Shown here piece after piece: positions 39,501 through 49,111 of a stretch of DNA of 64,000 bases. Numbering within the stretch: the first letter of the stretch is position 1; each line of letters opens with the position of its first letter. The notes below the pieces were generated by a model. The model saw only the letters and a list, made by a program, of their open reading frames with translations, was not told the origin of the DNA and made no database searches. The DNA lies in contig CM028889.1 in assembly GCA_016801885.1 (NCBI GenBank), positions 18,606,001 to 18,670,000 of the forward strand, given 5' to 3'. A program made the translations under genes and the position numbers. This DNA comes from Toxotes chatareus (Eukaryota > Chordata > Actinopteri > Toxotidae).

Positions 39501-40380
39501 TATGCATATGCTATGTACTACAGGCAAATAATAAATAGACATTGCAACAGAACATAACTGCCAGTGGGTGTGATTTATTTCACGTGGATGAATGGAAGAA
39601 TGTAGATTTCCTCTTTTTTCAGTCTTTCGTAATAAACTTGTTCCAAAGCCACAGCAACCATAACTAGTCATCCTTGACATTGTTATCCACAATATGGTAA
39701 AATTTACAAAATATTATTTATCAAATATTATTATTTATGAAACAGCATTTGATCTGATCATAAAAGCTTCAAGCTTTGGACTATAATAATCATTAATGAA
39801 TAAGAAATGTTTGGTTACTTCAAAGAGTTCAAAGACCATCATTTCTGTAATTAATCACTTAACTTCTTGATCATATAAATGTTTCTAAAGTTATTTATAT
39901 ATCTAAAAAAAAAATAAGAATCCTCTTTAAATGTCACTCTTCATCAGTTTTGTTATTTCTTTTTGTTATTGCTTCCTTCTGCTCTTCAGTTGTGTCCAAG
40001 AGGTCATAAAGGTTACGATACATTTTTCGAAACTAAAGAATACACCCCCGCATGTTTAAACAACAAAATGCATAAAATATCTTGTTTAATATGTTTGGAG
40101 ACAAACATTGTGACTGATCTTATATAAAATAATGTAGCCTGTTAGATCTAACTGAGCAGTGGTGGTGCAGGCCAGAAATTAATTTTAATAATTGGCGCTA
40201 AAATAGAAGTAGTTTATGTTCATGTTCTGGTCTCTCAAATGCAAGACTATAGATAGTTTTGGAAAAGTCATTGTGATTTTCCTTATCCACATATTGTTCA
40301 AATAAGAGATACCACACACAACACACACACACACACTAAAAAAATGAGGGAACAACCAGGGATTTCTTTCATTTCTTCTT
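36580..40380 (+). other. rnf11: rnf11 3' UTR and the rnf11-cdkn2c tail-to-tail interval
   Basis: TG/CA-rich sequence follows the stop (36580-36640, 36715-36775), then AT-rich sequence. RNF11 is known for a long 3' UTR. Candidate AATAAA signals lie at 39530-39535 and 39631-39636, with a weaker ATTAAA near 37777. The minus ORF at 36385-36639 is the antisense shadow of the RING exon. Confidence 0.5.
39631..39636 (+). terminator. rnf11: Candidate distal poly(A) signal of rnf11
   Basis: AATAAA about 3 kb after the rnf11 stop and about 0.75 kb from the opposing cdkn2c signal. Another AATAAA is at 39530-39535. Which is used is not determinable from sequence. Confidence 0.3.
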
Positions 40381-40386
40381 TTTATT
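40381..40386 (-). terminator. cdkn2c: Candidate distal poly(A) signal of cdkn2c
   Basis: Plus-strand TTTATT gives AATAAA on the minus strand, about 0.95 kb beyond the candidate cdkn2c stop. Further minus AATAAA hexamers occur near 40542 and 40812-40817 and could give shorter 3' ends. Confidence 0.3.
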
Positions 40387-40920
40387 AAGACTTTTCACAT
40401 TCACATTAATCAAGCAGCAGAGAAAGAAAGAGAGAGAGTGGATACCTATAAATGCACAGTGTGAGTTGAATTAATGCTTCTTTCACACTGTCATGAAACA
40501 CTGACCATTATAAATGTCACACTTTGTGTACTTGTTTTGTGTTTTATTTCACATTGTACAGGTGCAACTAGTATCGAACTGGAAAAGTTACACAGTTTTT
40601 ACGGTGACAGTGTTTCAGCTTGTACACGACTCAGGTCTCATCACATTATTTTTGACAGTGGGTGTTTCCATGTGTTTAGTGTGTTAATGAAGCAGCAGCA
40701 GAAGTGAGACGCCCTAAAGACGTCTCTGCTCCTAAAACAAATGTCTGAGCTTTATGAAGAGATCACACAATGTATGTAGGTGGCTCTACCATGACAGAAA
40801 ATGCACTGCACTTTATTAGGTAAAACTGTAAAATCTAATGCAGTCCAGCTGAAAGCAGCTCACAGTTTACAGCTTTTGTTTTCTAACAAAACCAGAACAT
40901 TTGTAAAGGTAGAATATATA

Positions 40921-41016
40921 TGAGTGTGTGCGTATATATGTATATGTATGTATGTGTGTGTGTGTGTGTGTGTATGTATATATATATATATACACACACA
41001 TATATATATATATATA
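40921..41016. repeat. Compound (TG)n-(TA)n-(CA)n-(TA)n microsatellite
   Basis: About 96 bases of alternating TG, TA, CA and TA dinucleotides, largely self-complementary and likely inside the cdkn2c 3' UTR. It should form a cruciform or long RNA hairpin and be length-polymorphic. Confidence 0.85.
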
Positions 41017-41325
41017 GCGCTTTTCTTCTGGATAGCTTCAGAAAGTGAATATAAACCATATATTAATTATTATTGTATTTTTATACTAGTTTTTTACCTG
41101 TCCCAAATTTGCATTTTTTTAAACTGATAAATGTGTACTTGGTGTCCCCCTTCCCCTCCAAACGGCATGCAAATGTAGGTAAAGTGTGTAAAATATCCAA
41201 AACAGAACACACACTGTCTGATTATTAGGCCAATTCAGAAATATAACAAGCAGGGAATTTTAGAAAATATATATATAAAAAAAAGGACCATCATATTCAA
41301 TGCCATGAAGCAGAAGCATAGAGCA

Positions 41326-43237
41326 TTAAGAGTCGAAGCTTCTTAAGTCCTCATCTTCATTCTCCTCTTCCTCTAGTCTATGAGAGAAAAAAAATGAACT
41401 GCTTTATGCCACGAATGTATCCTTTTGCAAAAATAAATGCTAAGTGACAAATAATGCAAATAAATAAGTGCAACAGTATGGGCATACAATATGAAAAATA
41501 AAAGATTATCATGCTGTATATATTTTTATTATAAATGAAAACCCACGTGTGCCAAGAAACTAGGGAATAGAAAGTCGTTTGCCATTTGTTTTTAAGGAAT
41601 TACAGGTTGGACCAGCGTACAAACTCTGCCCCTGTTGTAGATCAGCCTCTTGCTCACACTGTCCAGCCAATCCAGAACCCCATACAGTGGAGACTCCCGG
41701 ATTTAAGCCCATATATGGGTTGAAATGAAAAAACAAAAAAAACAAAAAAACAAAAAGACCCTGCCCACCTCTTCTACAGCCTCGCTGTAAGGCCTGCAAC
41801 CTCGAGAAATCACGCAAGTGCCTTTTTCATTATTCAACACGTGGCGTTTTGGTCCTTAGAGAAAAAGTGCGTCACACTCAGGTCTCTCGGTGTCACCTGT
41901 GCAAAGCTGTGAAAGTTTATCATGGTTGTGTAGTAGAAAATGGCAGGTGTGAGCGATTTGGGGGTGGGGGTGGAATAATGCTGTGATTACAACTTCTCGT
42001 TACTTCCGTTTACTTTTCAAAAATTAGTCACGCATAAAAGTCAAGCACTCCGCGCAAGATTTTTTTTTTTTTTTTTTTATAAAACCGAAAACGAAACCGC
42101 GGCCTAAAGGGTCACTTGCCCACACGTCGGTTTAAAGGAATTCTACGAACTTATCTTACTTTATTAATATGCAGTGCTCTATCGTTTTTGCATTAATATT
42201 ATTCTGCAGTGCATGGTTTACTAGGTTTTCCATAGTGCATTTAAATGAATGAATGTGTGTCTTCATGAATGTCTCTTCAGACACTGTAGTGTGAGACAGG
42301 CAGGCAGAGAAATGCGTGTACACACACGCTCAAATGTCTGAACCAAACAAAGAGAGGAGTGAGAGCAGATTAAAACACCACACTAAAAGAAATATTAGTT
42401 TTATCATAAGCAGTAACTATGTTTTTTGAAAGGGCAACAAGTTAAGAAAGGGATAGTTTAGACATGGTGACCATAAGGTCATTCTCTGAGCTGAAATAAT
42501 AAAAAGTCATACATGCTCACGACCCGTGTGCGCGTATCTATAGGAATAAATGCATTATACCAGTCATGTTGACCTATAGAGCTGGGTCATAGGGCTGAAA
42601 AACTAAATTAACTAAATTTTCTAAGGCTTAATTAAATTACTTCGCAAAATAATTTAGTTTAGTTTATGAAAAAAACATTCGTTTTAAACAGAACGGTACA
42701 AAATATTCTTGAGGTGAGATTTTTAAATCAAAATTCAAATAATTTTAATGTAAAATAATCAGGTTGCAGCCGCAGAACTTGTTTTTCTGCTTCCTTTGCT
42801 TCCAACTTTCTCCGTTACCTTCATAAACCTACCAAAAGCTGTCAAAAAGCCAAGCGGTTCACGGAGCGATTTAACGGTCAGTTTAACTCACCAGCTTGTC
42901 ATCTGAACATAAAGTTAAATGAATGGCTAAATAAATATGTACTCAAACAAATAAAACTTTTGACCACTGTGATTTTAATGATAAACAGATCTACAGCCCA
43001 GCCCTGTATTTTATGACATAACAATGTATACTAATATTGTGAATAAAAGTAGACAGTTAACTTCTTTATATCCATAACAGTAACAGGTCCAAAAGGTCTC
43101 TCACACCCACACTCTCACAGACCAGCCCCCCCACACACACACAGGAGGAAGTTCAATTGAAGTTTTGCAGTAACCCTATTTCTAACCATGTGTCTACACC
43201 ACCCGTCGTTAACATTTTAACGCTTAAACACAGAGAT

Positions 43238-43268
<31 letters not shown>

Positions 43269-45973
43269 CACACACACACTGCACACAGTGGAGAAGTTTT
43301 CATCAAGACTTTTTTTAACCGAGGCTAAAACTTTCAATATGCCGCTTACACAACAGATTCTGCCTCAAAACTAGAGCGAAATCAGAGCTCTCAACCTTTA
43401 TTAAACAAACAAAAAAAACAAAACAATAAATGGAAACATGAAAACATGGTCATAACCACACTTTCAAAGGACGGTATTGCGAAATGATTCATGTAATGTA
43501 GCGGTACCTTTTCATTATGACACACCGACGCACAACATAAATGGGGCTTTCAAACAAAGTGTCATGATATTACAGTGTAGTAGAGATTAAAGTCAGACTG
43601 AAAGGTCAGCGTCGTGGAATATTTGCAAGGCGTCGAAGATCTCGTTAAGTTTAGTTTAAAACAACACAAAACAAATTCGTGTTTATTTATCATAGGCTAT
43701 GGAATAAGATTTTCAAGCTTTGTGGAGAAATAAGCCTGTAAATAATATACAGTTATGGAAACAGTGGTCATCTACAAGAAATCATCACAATGCGTTTAAT
43801 AGCAGGTCTAACATCAGCTCAGACGTTGGTATCTGCTGCCGTTACAGGCTAAAGTACGTAGGCCCTAAACCTGATAGGGTTATTGTTGCTTCTCTGTTGT
43901 ACACAATATTGACATGTTATCCTCACTGAACTGCTAATTTCAACTAACATAACACAACAACTAACAGAAATTACGTAGCAGTATTTCTTGACCCATCAAA
44001 TTGTCGGCTCCGTAAAGCAATAGAACAGAAAGCTTTATTGTCATTGTATTAGGATAAAATGAGATTGCAGTGCAATTTATCACGTTAGATTTCTATTACA
44101 CTACATTGCTATTATTATTGTTATTATTTTATTTATTTATATATATTTTGTGGTGGAGTAATTTACATTCTTTACTCGTGGAACAGCATTTGGCCTACAG
44201 GACTGAAGTTTATATTAAAAACGGCTCTATCGCATGTGCTGCAGCATTTGAGGATTTTTTTGTAAAGATGCCACCGCAGTTTTTTGTACTAAATATTTAA
44301 CTATTGTACTAAGAAAACATTCTAAAAAAAAAACTTACAATGCAGACTAGAACATACTCACTGGAGCTCAAATACTCGTCGATGTATTTGGCAGTATCCG
44401 TCCACTCTTGCGCGAGCTCCCTGGCGGTGAGTCTCTGGTTGTTGGCCATTCGTGGGTTCGCCGTGCGTCCAATCAGCAGCTGGACCACCTCCAGGTGGCC
44501 CTTACTGGCGGCCAGGTGCAGCGGTAGGTTACCTTTCCAATCCACGAGGTTCGCGTCTGCCCCGTGGTCGATCAGCACGCGCACTGTATCCGCGAATCCG
44601 TCGCGCGCGGCGTCGTGGATCACGGTGAGTTCGCAGACCGGGTCTCTGACGTTGGGGTTTGCGCCCTTCTGAAGAAGAGCCTCAGCCACGGCGGTGTTCC
44701 CCAGCATCACCACCTGAGCGAAGAGAGGTGGAGGAAAATATACAGATGAATATTTGGGTGTAACAACTGGTCAAAACAAGCTACTTGATTATTAGCACTG
44801 ATGGACTATCCCTATAGTAATGACATTCACAATTCCACCTAAGTAAAAAAGACAGCAAAGTGATATAGTTTTTTTTTAACATTTAAACAAAATTAGAGCT
44901 TCATGTGAAATGTGCTTTATAAATCTGATTTATTAATTAAGATAAGAAGACTGAAATGACTCCACTGCAGTGATGCCCTAAATATATTATTATTCATATT
45001 CATATTATTGTTGTTATTATAACAGGCAGTAGCAGTAATAGTAACATTAGCATTAGTATTATTGACTTGTATTAGAAAACAGTATAACCCGTGAAAAAAA
45101 ACAAAAAAACAAAACAAAACAAAACAAAAACAAAAACCTAGCCTTAGCAGGAGCAGGTATACTGTACTCCTTCACAGGCCCCACAGCCACCATTTCCTCA
45201 TCACCACCACCATTTTGTTGCTCCTCTCTCACACTCCACTACTAACCCTTAAATTTAATTTTGCTTTGTGGTATGCATTTCCTACAATAATAATCAAATG
45301 AGCTCATTCTTTATTATATATCAATCACTTTCTCAGTGATTGTATATAAGTGTAAAATCTAGGCAGCAAACAGCTTAAATTGTGAAACTGGTAGTGACAA
45401 AAGAATAGCTTGCTGTTCCTTTAAAAAACACAGCTTTATTCATATGAACCTATACATTTACGATAATCTGACATGAAACAATTAAATACAAAAAACTACA
45501 GATTTCAAAACTATTTTACTGAACTATTTAGCTATTTTGACTTAGGGTATTTAGATCAGATATGCTACACAGGCTTATCTCCTCTCTGAAACCTGTCCAC
45601 GGATTTCTTCATTTGAAAACTATTTATATCCATTTAGACAATTTGATTTTATATAACAATGAACAAAAGATATATGAAGATAAAATTTTAGTCCTTATAT
45701 CTTACACAAGATAAGGAAGTGAAACAGGCTGCTTATCACACTACAATCTATAATTATATTGCCATGCACAAATTTCAGGAAAACAAACATTTTGCTAAAT
45801 TTACTTAGACACAAACGAATATGAAGGAGGTTTATACCAACCTGCAGTGCAGTTCGGTTGTATGTATTTAATCCATTGACATCTACTCCGTTTTGCAGCA
45901 AAGGCAATACTTCAGATAGTTTTCCACTGGCAGAGGCATTGCACAGCTTGTCAGTTAGGGACTTGTCGGCCAT
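41326..45973 (-). CDS. cdkn2c: Cyclin-dependent kinase 4 inhibitor C (p18 INK4c), ankyrin-repeat protein
   Basis: On the minus strand, exon 45973-45842 encodes MADKSLTDKLCNASASGKLS through NRTALQ (44 aa). Exon 44713-44362 continues VVMLGNTAVAEALLQKGANP to DEYLSS. The intron after RTALQ is the conserved INK4 position. Ankyrin repeats are visible as NTYNRTALQ, TVIHDAARDGFADTVRVLID, GNLPLHLAASKGHLEVVQLL and RLTARELAQ. INK4 proteins bind CDK4/6 and block cyclin D kinase activity in G1. Exon 44362 ends in a consensus donor (A then GTGAGTATG, phase 1), so reading on into the intron is not the real C-terminus. Two acceptors exist: 41377 gives Asn then a stop (about 162 aa), and 41372 gives KEEENEDEDLRSFDS then TAA at 41328-41326 (about 176 aa). 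Mammalian p18 is 168 aa. Synteny with faf1 favours CDKN2C over CDKN2A/B/D. Confidence 0.9.
43238..43279. repeat. (CA)n microsatellite
   Basis: About 21 CA units with one CG interruption at 43261-43262, in the cdkn2c last intron. Confidence 0.95.
44019..44050 (-). repeat. Possible retroelement 3' tail, reverse orientation
   Basis: The reverse complement reads AATACAATGACAATAAAGC and then a TTCT/TTCTATT stretch, matching the tail at 3397-3431. Upstream (higher coordinates) the minus strand reads GCACTGCAATCTCATTTTAT, the type of sequence seen at teleost LINE ends. Fragment only. Confidence 0.3.
44714..45841 (-). other. cdkn2c: cdkn2c intron between the two ankyrin exons
   Basis: Phase-0 intron. 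It contains an (AAAAC)n stretch at about 45098-45137 and AT-rich sequence. Nothing else is seen. Confidence 0.75.
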
Positions 45974-47160
45974 TCTTGTAAAAAAAATATGAACAGACAG
46001 AAGCCAAGGTTTTAGTCAGGCTGTGGATGGAAAATTTCTGTAATCCAAATTGTAGCTGGTGGTCAAAAGCATATATCTCACAGGCACCTCCTTCCCACCG
46101 CCTCCCATCCTTACATCATACATGGGCTTGACCTAAGCAGCTGTTATTCTTGCACTGTGAAAAATAATTCAAAATGTTCTTTTAAATGTATTAAATTAGG
46201 GTAGGGTATACGCAAAATGTTTGATTTAATTCCAAACATTATTGTAACATCCTTTTCATATTTCAGTTTCTCTTGAATGCTAACAGACTTAAAAATTATA
46301 TATAATGGTTATGGATTACATTTACTTTACTTTTAATTTTTAATCCAGCTCCATCCAAGAATTTGCAGATGTGCATTTTACACAATGTCTGTTTGTGACA
46401 TTGCAGGTGGCACTGTGACACTGAGGGTCATAATTATATGGAAACAAAAACAACATTTTTGTACTGCTTTATCTCGCAGCCATGACTGTCTTGTGATCAG
46501 ATGTTTATCTGGGGCAGATGATGAATTTTATCAATTGCACTAAGGAGATATTTGATTTCATCTACATTTTCCCAAATACCTATTTATAGAAGACCCACAG
46601 AAGCAATGCGTATTTACAGTAGACCTAAATATTTTTCTATACATAGGCTATAACCTACCTGCAGCTATAATAACTTAAGTATCCTTTGCTTAAATTTGTG
46701 CGATTGATATTTGGAAAACGAACAAGCAAGAACGAACAAACAACAACAGCAGTATAACTTACTCTAAATTAGAAAACCATAACACAGCTTTCCTCGATGC
46801 AGCAGGTCGATAGGTGCCATTCTTTCCTCCTACCGAGTCGAAGGCTGAAAAAGTAACGCAAAAATAACACTTGAAACAAAATGAATAAATAAACAAACTA
46901 GTGATCGAATAAATTGTTATATCTGCGCATATTATCAAAAGATGTGATGTCATTCACAGTTACTTCCCGCTCATTTTCAAAATATTTGTGCCAAAATGTA
47001 AAACGTGCGTTTTCTGTATTCGGGTACCATGTTACAATGGCAGCATTCAAAGGCAGAGAGACTGAGAGAGAAGAGCAAATCTTTACAGTTAATTACGAGA
47101 TTTCCTTCATTTTCAAGCACACTCCTACCGTCTGCGAGGATCCGCCATGAAGCACTGTCA
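45974..47160 (-). other. cdkn2c: cdkn2c 5' untranslated exons and introns, with uORFs
   Basis: Minus strand. A probable first exon ends at 47130 in ACG followed by GTAGGAG. A second non-coding exon, 46844-46763, has acceptor TTTTTCAG and donor AGA followed by GTAAGTTA. The coding exon then begins right before the ATG, after TTTTTTTTACAAG. The leader has an upstream ATG in exon 1 (MADPRRRLRLG..., running into exon 2 and stopping there) and a second in exon 2 (MAPIDLLHRGKLCYGFLI, then stop). Both end before the p18 start. Exon calls rest on splice motifs and are not cDNA-tested. Confidence 0.5.
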
Positions 47161-47340
47161 CAGTGATGTCCGATTGAATTTCTTTCAGACTGTCATAGGC
47201 TGAAAGTCCAAACAGAGGAAAGCCCCAACTGAAATAGCCTCACTGACATCGCGGTTGGTTCATTTGAAAAATAGACTGAGCTGTAAGAAACAGTGTGTTT
47301 GCCCTTACAGCTTAGGGGAGAAAATTATATTTGAAATTCT

Positions 47341-47400
47341 TACCAAAAGGGATGAGATGACGTGATTGGGGCGCTTAAAATGAAAGGCGGGACGTTATCT
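47341..47400 (-). promoter_or_regulatory. cdkn2c: Candidate cdkn2c promoter (CRE-like, CCAAT, GC/E2F-like)
   Basis: Within 36 bases are TGACGTGA (47358-47365, ATF/CREB-like), ATTGG (47365-47369, CCAAT on the minus strand), GGGGCGC, and GGCGGGAC (47386-47393, close to the E2F core GGCGGGAA). Mammalian p18 is a known E2F-responsive gene, which makes the last site of interest. It lies just upstream of the inferred first cdkn2c exon. Motif evidence only. Confidence 0.4.
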
Positions 47401-49111
47401 TAAGGGAGCTCTGGAAAAGAAAGCATGATGCTGTGACATCGCAACGGTGATAAAGGTGCCCGCATTCATTCCTGCGATTCAGCGATTTTATTCCTGAGGA
47501 CGCAGTCACGTTGTGGCATATTGATATAATCACTGTGGACTATTCAGCTTTATGTAGTCAGTAAATTTCCAGTGAAACATCAAGAGAAGCTTTTTTTATA
47601 CAGTGTCATCGGCTCTCAGCACCATCTTTCAGTTTCCTTTCCTCATGCCGCCCTCTGGTGATCAGATTTTGCATAGCCACAAGTGTCTGGTTCAGCGCTG
47701 AGGCGCTGGGGTCAGGTGTACATTGCCAAATTCATGTGTTTAAAGTGTCACATTTTGCACAGAAGCATTACAGTGTTTATAGGAAGTGTGCACACTTTAA
47801 TTATCCATATGTAGTGTTATACAATGTAAAGGAATAGGGAGAAAAAAACTGGTTGAAATCAGGCCACATGCCTGGAGCTTCCAGGTGTAATAGGTCAGTA
47901 GGTTAAGGTGAGCAACATGGTGCTTAATGGCTGTGCGTAAAGACACAAAGGTTTTGTCAAGACAGGTGCAGTCTGCTATTTGTGTTTCTGCAGTCGTCTG
48001 AACGTTGAGCGCATAAGTTTGTGCAAATGGAAAATATAACTTTTTCACTTCTCAAATTCCCTAACGGACTGTTATCTGTCTTAAAGGGATGCTCTAAATG
48101 AAAACAATCAGCCCCCGAGAGACATGATGAGATTTACTCTGGTTCATAGCAAATGTACAGGTTATTGTGTGTGCTCTCACCCCAGTAGTATACCTGTCAC
48201 TCGTAAGGCTTTACTTCATAGACCCTGCCTAATGTCTCTCCCGCCCCTGCGATGCCCATCATCATGAGCACGGGCTTGACCCTCTCAAACATCTGGTTCG
48301 TGCTGTCCTTCTTGCCCCTTTGCGCGCAGGGGTGAGTATAGGCCATGTCTGCTTCTCCACAAACACGCTGGAGTGTTGTGCATTTGCATCAGTCATACAG
48401 ACTGTCCTCTATCTTCTGGTCTGCTTCAGCACAAAGTCAGAGGTTCTCAAAAGTGGGATGTGAAGTAATAGTTAAATTCAATGAACCAGAAGGGATAAGG
48501 ACGCACATAGATTACTGTATTGATTATTTTACCCTCCACAGTTAGGCTTGTGAACCCCACAGTCGTTTGGGGCAAATCACTTTAAGCCCTAGACCTTGCG
48601 CTGGAAGTATGTGGAAACCCCTGGCTGATAGAATGTTAAATGTTGTCAAGCAGGGGTCAGGCAGGATAAGTATTTAAGCACAGAGTGAAACAACGTTTCT
48701 AACCATATTGTTATGGGAGAAGGACATATTTTTTTTATTTTCTTTGCGACAGAACGAGAAAGAGAGACGATCACGGGTACAACACTATAGAAAAATAAAC
48801 TGCGACTTTCATTGCACATCCTCTCCGCGTCGAGTTTTTACAACACTTGCAGCCACTTTACGGCTAGCGTAAAGTGGATGGACTAGCTGACAATAATGAT
48901 ATGAGATAACTGAACAGTGCAACGTTACTTTACAGATTATTGTCTATCTGAAGCTGTTAAATCCCGAGAAAGTTTAATATTTCAAATTTGCCAACTTCTC
49001 ACTCGTTGCCACTTCCAAGCAGAGTGTTTTATTAATATTCACTGTCCCTCTGTGAGGCGAGAAAGCGACGAGAGCCAGTGGAAGAAGAATTGCTTTTAGC
49101 CAGTCATTGCC
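47401..49111 (+). other. cdkn2c-faf1 head-to-head interval and faf1 leader
   Basis: No coding exon is seen. A 10-bp-arm palindrome (48853-48877) lies in CpG-containing sequence about 235 bases before the faf1 ATG, and the last ~300 bases are the probable faf1 promoter and 5' UTR. The ORFs at 47797-48048 and 48345-48545 have no support. Confidence 0.5.
48853..48877. repeat. Palindrome in the faf1 5' region
   Basis: CCACTTTACG (48853-48862), spacer GCTAG, then CGTAAAGTGG (48868-48877). A perfect 10-bp inverted repeat near the presumed faf1 transcription start; it could be a dimeric factor site or an RNA hairpin in the leader. Confidence 0.8.

Larger units (their letters stand above)
41378..44361 (-). 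other. cdkn2c: cdkn2c last intron
   Basis: Inferred intron between the donor at 44361 and the terminal acceptors near 41373-41379. It contains a (CA)n tract (43238-43279), a poly(T) run (about 42060-42078), an A-rich CAAAAAAA patch (41730-41756) and a possible retroelement tail (44019-44050). No other exon is recognised; plus-strand ORFs at 43720-43929 and 44070-44300 are unsupported. Confidence 0.6.

Noticed and set aside
44340..44672. 110-codon plus-strand ORF over the cdkn2c ankyrin exon
   Set aside because: Antisense shadow in GC-rich coding sequence; the minus frame is clearly INK4.
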